From the NCBI GenBank assembly GCA_018816665.1, contig JAHIVM010000420.1:1-15878 (forward strand): a DNA stretch of 15,878 nt, read 5' to 3'. Origin of the DNA: Candidatus Zixiibacteriota bacterium. Its GTDB lineage: Bacteria; Zixibacteria; MSB-5A5; GN15; FEB-12. The position numbers were made by a program, and so were the translations under genes. Positions 11,810 through 15,878 of this stretch are shown one piece after another. The number at the start of each line of letters is the position of its first letter. Position 1 is the stretch's first letter. The notes beneath the pieces were generated by a model. The model saw nothing but the letters and a program-made list of their open reading frames with translations, did not search any database and was not told where the DNA came from.

Positions 11810-13564
11810 ATGAGCAAAGAGAAACGATCACATAAAGCACAAAAAGTCATCGAGCGGATGGGCAAAAAGCTCAACCGTCAGGTCGTCGGTTCGCTGGTCG
11901 CCTGCGTCCATTGCGGCAACTGCACCGACTCCTGTCACTACGTCCTGGCCAATCCGGGTGACCCGACATACGCACCGGCCTACAAAGCCGATCGCATTCG
12001 CAAGTTCTTCAAGGCCCACTATGATTGGACCGGCCGCGTGTTTCCCGCGTGGGTGGGAGCGAAAAGCCTGTATACCGACGAAGACCTGGAAGAACTGAAG
12101 GATACGGTATTCGGGAAATGCACCAACTGCCGCCGCTGCACCATCAACTGCCCGATGGGTGTTGATTATGCCACCTTCAACCGCATGGCCCGTGGGCTGC
12201 TCGTATCGGTTGGGGTCATGCCCGAGGGCGTGGCCGTGGTGAGCAAAGACCAGTGGGAAATCGGCAACCAGATGGGCGTACTCAAGGAGGACTATCTCGA
12301 TACCCTTGAGTGGATGTCCGAGGAACTGCAGGGTGAACTCGAAGATCCCAACGCGGGAATTCCCATTGATAAGGAAGATGCCGACATCGTGTACTCAATC
12401 AACCCGCGCGAGGTTAAATATGACCCGCGCACGATCGCCGATGCCGCCAAGATCTTCCACCAGGCCGGTGCCAACTGGACCATGCCCTCCGAGGGCTGGG
12501 ACATGACCAATTTCGGCCTGTTCTCCGGCGATGACGATCTCGGCGGCGCCGTGGCTCGCCGGCTGTACGAAAAGGTCTCGGAGCTGCGCGGCAAAAAGCT
12601 GGTTATTTCAGAGTGCGGTCACGGCTACCGTTCCACCCGTTGCGAGGGCCAGAACTGGGCTCAGTGGGATATCGATTTCGTGATGGAAAGCTCGGTTATA
12701 ACCATGCTGAACTACATCAAGGAGGGACGCATCAAGGTAGACAAAACCCGCAACACGACCCCGGTGACGTTCCACGACTCCTGTAACAATGCGCGGAGTT
12801 GCGGTCTCACCGAGGAACCCCGCGAGTTGCTGAAACTGGTATGCACGGACTTCCGCGAAATGTACCCCAATCGGGCGGAGAATTACTGCTGTACCGGCGG
12901 CGGCGGCGCCATGTCCATGTCGGAGTACACGCCGCGACGTTTGAAATCGGCCAAAATAAAGGCTGATCAGCTTGCGGCCACAGGCGCGAAGATCGTGGTA
13001 ACATCGTGCCACAACTGTGTTGACGGGCTGGCTGATTGCATAAAACACTACAAGCTCGGCATGGAGGTCACCCAGCTGGTGAACCTGGTCGCCAACGCGC
13101 TGGTAATCGAGAAGAAGGTGACCGTGCCGGTTGCCGAACCGATCGCCGCATCGGATCTCCAAGGCCGGAGAATTCTGGTTACCGACGACGAGCCGGATTT
13201 TGTGACCTTTGTGTCCACTGTCCTGGAGGACAACGGCGCGACCGTCTTCCGGGCTTACAACGCCGCAGAGGCCATGGAAATAGCCCGCCGCGAAAAGCCC
13301 GATCTCATTACCCTGGACATCAGCATGCCGGACAAGGACGGCAGCGAAGTGTTTGCGGACATACGGGAAGACGACATCCTCAAGCGGATACCGGTGTGTA
13401 TTATCACCGGTCAGCCGGAACTGCGCAAGCTCATCTACGACAAGCCGCATCGGCCGCCGGAAGGTTTTGTCAGCAAGCCGGTGACGGAAGATGGATTGTT
13501 GCTCAACGTCAAGAAGCTGCTCAAGGTTGCCCACCACCAGCCGGAGGGCGTCAGGAAGCAATAG
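11810..13564 (+). CDS. HdrD/TmcB/DsrK-like iron-sulfur subunit fused to a response-regulator receiver domain
   Basis: 584 residues. Two [4Fe-4S] ferredoxin motifs: C32-C35-C38-C42 and C104-C107-C110-C114, the latter followed by P. Two CCG-type regions follow: C269 with C278 (SECGHGYRSTRCEG), and a full set C325, C360-C361 (CCTGGGGAMS), C400 and C403 (SCHNC), the layout that holds the catalytic cluster of heterodisulfide reductase-like proteins. The expected CCG reads CCT. Residues about 453-572 are a complete receiver: D459-D460, phospho-acceptor D503 (TLDISMPD), T533 and K556. It joins through a short Val/Pro/Ala linker (437-447) with no frame break. The Hdr part would take electrons from the haem-b subunit and act on a disulfide or pass them to a cytoplasmic acceptor; the receiver would let a kinase control or read it. 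GGAGAG precedes the ATG. Confidence 0.9.
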   Translation: MSKEKRSHKAQKVIERMGKKLNRQVVGSLVACVHCGNCTDSCHYVLANPGDPTYAPAYKADRIRKFFKAHYDWTGRVFPAWVGAKSLYTDEDLEELKDTVFGKCTNCRRCTINCPMGVDYATFNRMARGLLVSVGVMPEGVAVVSKDQWEIGNQMGVLKEDYLDTLEWMSEELQGELEDPNAGIPIDKEDADIVYSINPREVKYDPRTIADAAKIFHQAGANWTMPSEGWDMTNFGLFSGDDDLGGAVARRLYEKVSELRGKKLVISECGHGYRSTRCEGQNWAQWDIDFVMESSVITMLNYIKEGRIKVDKTRNTTPVTFHDSCNNARSCGLTEEPRELLKLVCTDFREMYPNRAENYCCTGGGGAMSMSEYTPRRLKSAKIKADQLAATGAKIVVTSCHNCVDGLADCIKHYKLGMEVTQLVNLVANALVIEKKVTVPVAEPIAASDLQGRRILVTDDEPDFVTFVSTVLEDNGATVFRAYNAAEAMEIARREKPDLITLDISMPDKDGSEVFADIREDDILKRIPVCIITGQPELRKLIYDKPHRPPEGFVSKPVTEDGLLLNVKKLLKVAHHQPEGVRKQ

Positions 13565-13567
13565 GAT

Positions 13568-15034
13568 GTGACTATGGAATCAACCCATAAGACATACTTC
13601 GACTCGATGCCGTGCTTCGTATCCGTTCAGGATCGGGATTTGCGCATTGTTGATGCCAATAAGCGGTTTCACGATGAGTTCGGCGATGTCGACGGTCGCT
13701 TCTGTTACCAGGTGTACAAGCAACGTCCCGAACAATGCGAGGACTGCCCGGTGGTGCGGACGTTCCGCGACGGCAACCCGCACCGGAGCGAGCAGCTTGT
13801 GCGCACGCTGGACGGCCGCGAGGTGTCGGTGATTGTGTACACGACGCCTATCCGCGATGACAACGGCGACATCACCCGGGTGATGGAGATGTCGACTGAC
13901 ATCACCGAAATCAAACAGCTGCAGCATCAGTTGCGCGATAGCCAGGAGCGCTACCGCATGCTGTTTGAAGAAGTACCCTGTTTCATTTCCATTCAGGACA
14001 GGGATCTGCGAATCGTGGAGGCGAACCGTCTGCACCGCGAGGCATTCGGCACTTACTATGGATGCCAGTGCTACAAAGTGTACAAACATCGGGAAAAGGA
14101 ATGCTCACCCTGCGTGGTGCGCAGTACTTTCGAGGATCAGGCCGTGCACCATCATGAAGAGGTGGTAACCAAACGCGATGGTGACCGGATGAATGTCATG
14201 GTTACGACGGCGCCGGTACGGGATGCCGACGGCAACGTGAATTCGGTGATTGAAATGAGCACCGACATCACCCAGATTCGGCAGCTCCAGTCGAAGTTGT
14301 CCTCGGTGGGGATGATTATCAGCACGATATCCCACGACCTGAAGGGGCTGCTCAACGGCATGGACGGCGGTATCTATCTCGTTAACACCGGTCTCAAGAA
14401 AGACGACCAGGAGCGTACTGCCCAGGGCTGGGAGATGGTGCTCCGTAATGTCGACCGCATCCGCAGCACGGTACTGGACATCCTCTACTATGCCAAGGAT
14501 CGCGATCCGGACTGGGAGGAAACTCGCACGCGGGCCATTGTCGATGAAGTGTTCGACCTGATGCAGTCCAAGGCCGTCGATCACAACATCGAGTTCACCC
14601 GGGAGTACGTCACGGCCGACGGCCACTTTGAGGCCGATGCCCGGGCGCTGCGCTCGATGCTGGTGAATCTTGTGGACAACTCCTTCGATGCCTGCCGGCT
14701 CGACCGCAAGAAGGAATCCCATAACGTCTCGATAACCGCCACCGGCAAACCGGACGCGGTGGAGTTCCGTATCGCCGACAACGGCATCGGGATGACCCGG
14801 GATGTACGCGAAAAGGCGTTCACGCTGTTTTTCTCTTCCAAGGGATCGGGGGGCACCGGTCTGGGGCTGTTCATCGCCAACAAGATCGCGCAGTCGCACG
14901 GCGGCAGTATCACACTTGAATCGGAACCCGATGTCGGTACTACTTTCGTGGTCATGATACCGAGGAAACGCCTGGCTGTCACGACGGATCCGGCCGGGGA
15001 AGACGGGGCGCCGGAAGCGGGTCTGAATCTGTGA
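13568..15034 (+). CDS. Sensor histidine kinase with two cysteine-bearing PAS domains
   Basis: 488 residues from GTG at 13568 (AGGAAG nine bases upstream); ATG at 13574, with AGGA seven bases upstream, is an equally good start two codons later. It follows the HdrD-like stop by three bases. PAS 1 (about 10-115) and PAS 2 (132-237) are paralogous: both have the motif IQDRDLRIV or VQDRDLRIV, and end METST-like MST-DIT. Each carries four Cys at identical spacing: C16, C46, C57, C60 and C138, C168, C179, C182. The kinase core has H256 (STISHDLKGLL), N-box VNLVDNSFDA, G1 DNGIGM and G2 GSGGTGLGL. No membrane segment, so it senses inside the cell. The Cys sets suggest metal, cluster or thiol redox sensing. 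Partners are likely the receiver on the HdrD-like protein and the stand-alone receiver. Confidence 0.9.
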   Translation: MTMESTHKTYFDSMPCFVSVQDRDLRIVDANKRFHDEFGDVDGRFCYQVYKQRPEQCEDCPVVRTFRDGNPHRSEQLVRTLDGREVSVIVYTTPIRDDNGDITRVMEMSTDITEIKQLQHQLRDSQERYRMLFEEVPCFISIQDRDLRIVEANRLHREAFGTYYGCQCYKVYKHREKECSPCVVRSTFEDQAVHHHEEVVTKRDGDRMNVMVTTAPVRDADGNVNSVIEMSTDITQIRQLQSKLSSVGMIISTISHDLKGLLNGMDGGIYLVNTGLKKDDQERTAQGWEMVLRNVDRIRSTVLDILYYAKDRDPDWEETRTRAIVDEVFDLMQSKAVDHNIEFTREYVTADGHFEADARALRSMLVNLVDNSFDACRLDRKKESHNVSITATGKPDAVEFRIADNGIGMTRDVREKAFTLFFSSKGSGGTGLGLFIANKIAQSHGGSITLESEPDVGTTFVVMIPRKRLAVTTDPAGEDGAPEAGLNL

Positions 15035-15071
15035 ACAAAAACGCTCGAACATAGACAGTGGGAGGTGAACC

Positions 15072-15464
15072 ATGTCAAACAAAAAGAAGATACTGATTGT
15101 AGACGACGAGCAGGATCAACGATCCTGGATGGCCACGTTTTTCGAAGACAACGGTTTTGAGACAATCACCGCGGTCGACGGCCAGGAGGGGTTTGTGATG
15201 GCCCAGGAGCATCATCCCGACCTGATCACGCTGGATATCAGCATGGATAACGAATCCGGCATCCGCATGTTCCGCAACCTGCAGGAGTCGCCGGAGACAG
15301 CGAGTATCCCGGTCGCCATGGTGACCGGTGTGTCACCCGACTTCAAACGGTACATCGAATCGCACAAGCGGGTCAGACCGCCGGCGGCGTATTTTGAAAA
15401 ACCGGTTGACCGGGATCGTTTGCTGAAAACAGTTCGGGAACTGACAGCCCAGAACGTGGCGTAG
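15072..15464 (+). CDS. Stand-alone response-regulator receiver protein
   Basis: 130 residues, one receiver domain and no output domain. All phosphorylation residues are present: D11-D12, phospho-acceptor D55 (LITLDISM), T85 and K110 (FEKPV). GGGAGGTG lies upstream of the ATG and the gene follows the kinase by 37 bases. It is a close paralogue of the receiver fused to the HdrD-like subunit: both read PDLITLDISM around the acceptor Asp and share an unusual basic insertion with RPP just before the K-P motif. As a CheY/Spo0F-type protein it may pass phosphate on, compete with the fused receiver for the kinase, or bind a target directly. It ends 12 bases before the convergent HD-GYP gene. Confidence 0.92.
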   Translation: MSNKKKILIVDDEQDQRSWMATFFEDNGFETITAVDGQEGFVMAQEHHPDLITLDISMDNESGIRMFRNLQESPETASIPVAMVTGVSPDFKRYIESHKRVRPPAAYFEKPVDRDRLLKTVRELTAQNVA

Positions 15465-15468
15465 CTCG

Positions 15469-15487
15469 CTGTATCGTCAGGATACGG
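15469..15487. terminator. Short hairpin between convergent genes
   Basis: CTGTATC (15469-15475) can pair with GATACGG (15481-15487) with one G-T pair around GTCAG. It overlaps the stop codon of the minus-strand gene and follows the receiver stop. No T-tract, so it is a weak bidirectional terminator at best. Confidence 0.2.
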
Positions 15488-15878
15488 TTACCGGAGCGGT
15501 TTCGGGAGAAGCCGGGGAGACCGAATCGTCTTCCGGCTGATCCTGCTCCAGACGGCATTCGGACCAGATGCTGTACATCTCGTCCTGACGGGTGCGGGAG
15601 TTGGTGACCAGATCCGCCTTGCCGCTTTCGATAAGGGTGACGAAGCTTTTGAATAGCACCGGATCGAACGTGGTACCTGATTCTTTGGCCATGATTTCGA
15701 GTGCTTTCGCAGGTGCAAAGGCGGCGCGGTAAACACGGTCCGAGGTTAACGCATCAAACACGTCTGCCACGCAGATGATTCTTGCTCCCAGAGGGATATT
15801 GTCCCCCTTCAGTCCCATCGGATACCCGGAACCATCATAATGCTCATGATGATGCAGGATCAGCGGTTTGAGGTTCCA
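15477..15878 (-). CDS. HD-GYP-domain phosphodiesterase, C-terminal part (runs off window)
   Basis: The last 133 codons are in the window; the frame is open through the right edge, so the N-terminal part is missing. The visible start is ILHHHEHYDGSGYPMGLKG, the HHE-x-x-DG-x-GYP signature that defines HD-GYP domains, followed by NIPLGARIICVADVFDALTSDRVYR, the metal-binding and structural helix of the family. HD-GYP enzymes break down cyclic di-GMP (or cyclic GMP-AMP) to linear products. The tail (about 105-133) is acidic and Pro/Ser-rich and seems unstructured. It is convergent with the receiver operon. Many HD-GYP proteins carry an N-terminal receiver domain, which would make it a possible target of the adjacent kinase, but that part cannot be seen. 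Confidence 0.9.
   Translation of the reverse strand, partial: WNLKPLILHHHEHYDGSGYPMGLKGDNIPLGARIICVADVFDALTSDRVYRAAFAPAKALEIMAKESGTTFDPVLFKSFVTLIESGKADLVTNSRTRQDEMYSIWSECRLEQDQPEDDSVSPASPETAPVTVS

Noticed and set aside
12608..13561. Long open frame on the minus strand, 317 codons
   Set aside because: It is antisense to the HdrD-receiver gene, whose protein has clear motifs along its whole length; the antisense frame has no recognisable domain or ribosome binding site.
14105..15082. Long open frame on the minus strand, 325 codons
   Set aside because: Antisense to the histidine kinase, which has all expected motifs; a codon-bias shadow. The same holds for minus-strand frames at 8583-9275 and 4514-5098.

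Overview
The window is about 16 kb of bacterial DNA with fairly high GC. It looks chromosomal: there is no transposase, integrase, phage module, tRNA, rRNA or CRISPR array. Two secreted proteins suggest an anaerobic or microaerobic bacterium of the FCB group, possibly Zixibacteria or a relative. One has duplicated dockerin-like repeats. The other has a FQGRLTD-type N-terminal domain, YadA-like repeats and an S74-like C-terminus. This placement is inferred from protein style, not from a marker gene.

Left part (1-3.6 kb), all on the minus strand, is an envelope and secretion region. From right to left it holds a tail-fibre/S74-like exported protein (3549-1657), a dockerin-like exported protein (1592-900) ending in a clear intrinsic terminator, then a promoter driving a small exported Asp-rich protein (655-215) and a second exported protein that leaves the window (201 to <1).

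Middle part (4.0-10.3 kb) begins with a small hypothetical gene. A cytidylate-kinase-like membrane-anchored protein follows, coupled to a TauE/SafE-type permease. Next come a convergent bacteriohemerythrin, an SLC13/DASS anion:Na+ symporter, and a cysteine-rich MerR/excisionase-type regulator with a degenerate receiver domain. That regulator has a near-consensus sigma70 promoter.

Right part (10.5-15.5 kb) is a tight five-gene plus-strand operon: macro-domain protein, NarI/HdrE/TmcC-like haem-b membrane subunit, HdrD/TmcB/DsrK-like iron-sulfur protein fused to a response-regulator receiver domain, histidine kinase with two PAS domains carrying the same four-cysteine signature, and a stand-alone receiver. 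A convergent HD-GYP phosphodiesterase end (15878-15477) closes the window.

The most interesting reading is that a quinone/thiol-type membrane redox complex is built together with its own phosphorelay: one receiver is part of the electron-transfer subunit, and the sensor kinase may read redox state through paired cysteine clusters. A strongly structured element of about 100 nt (10329-10441), possibly a small RNA read from the minus strand, separates the Cys-rich regulator from this operon.
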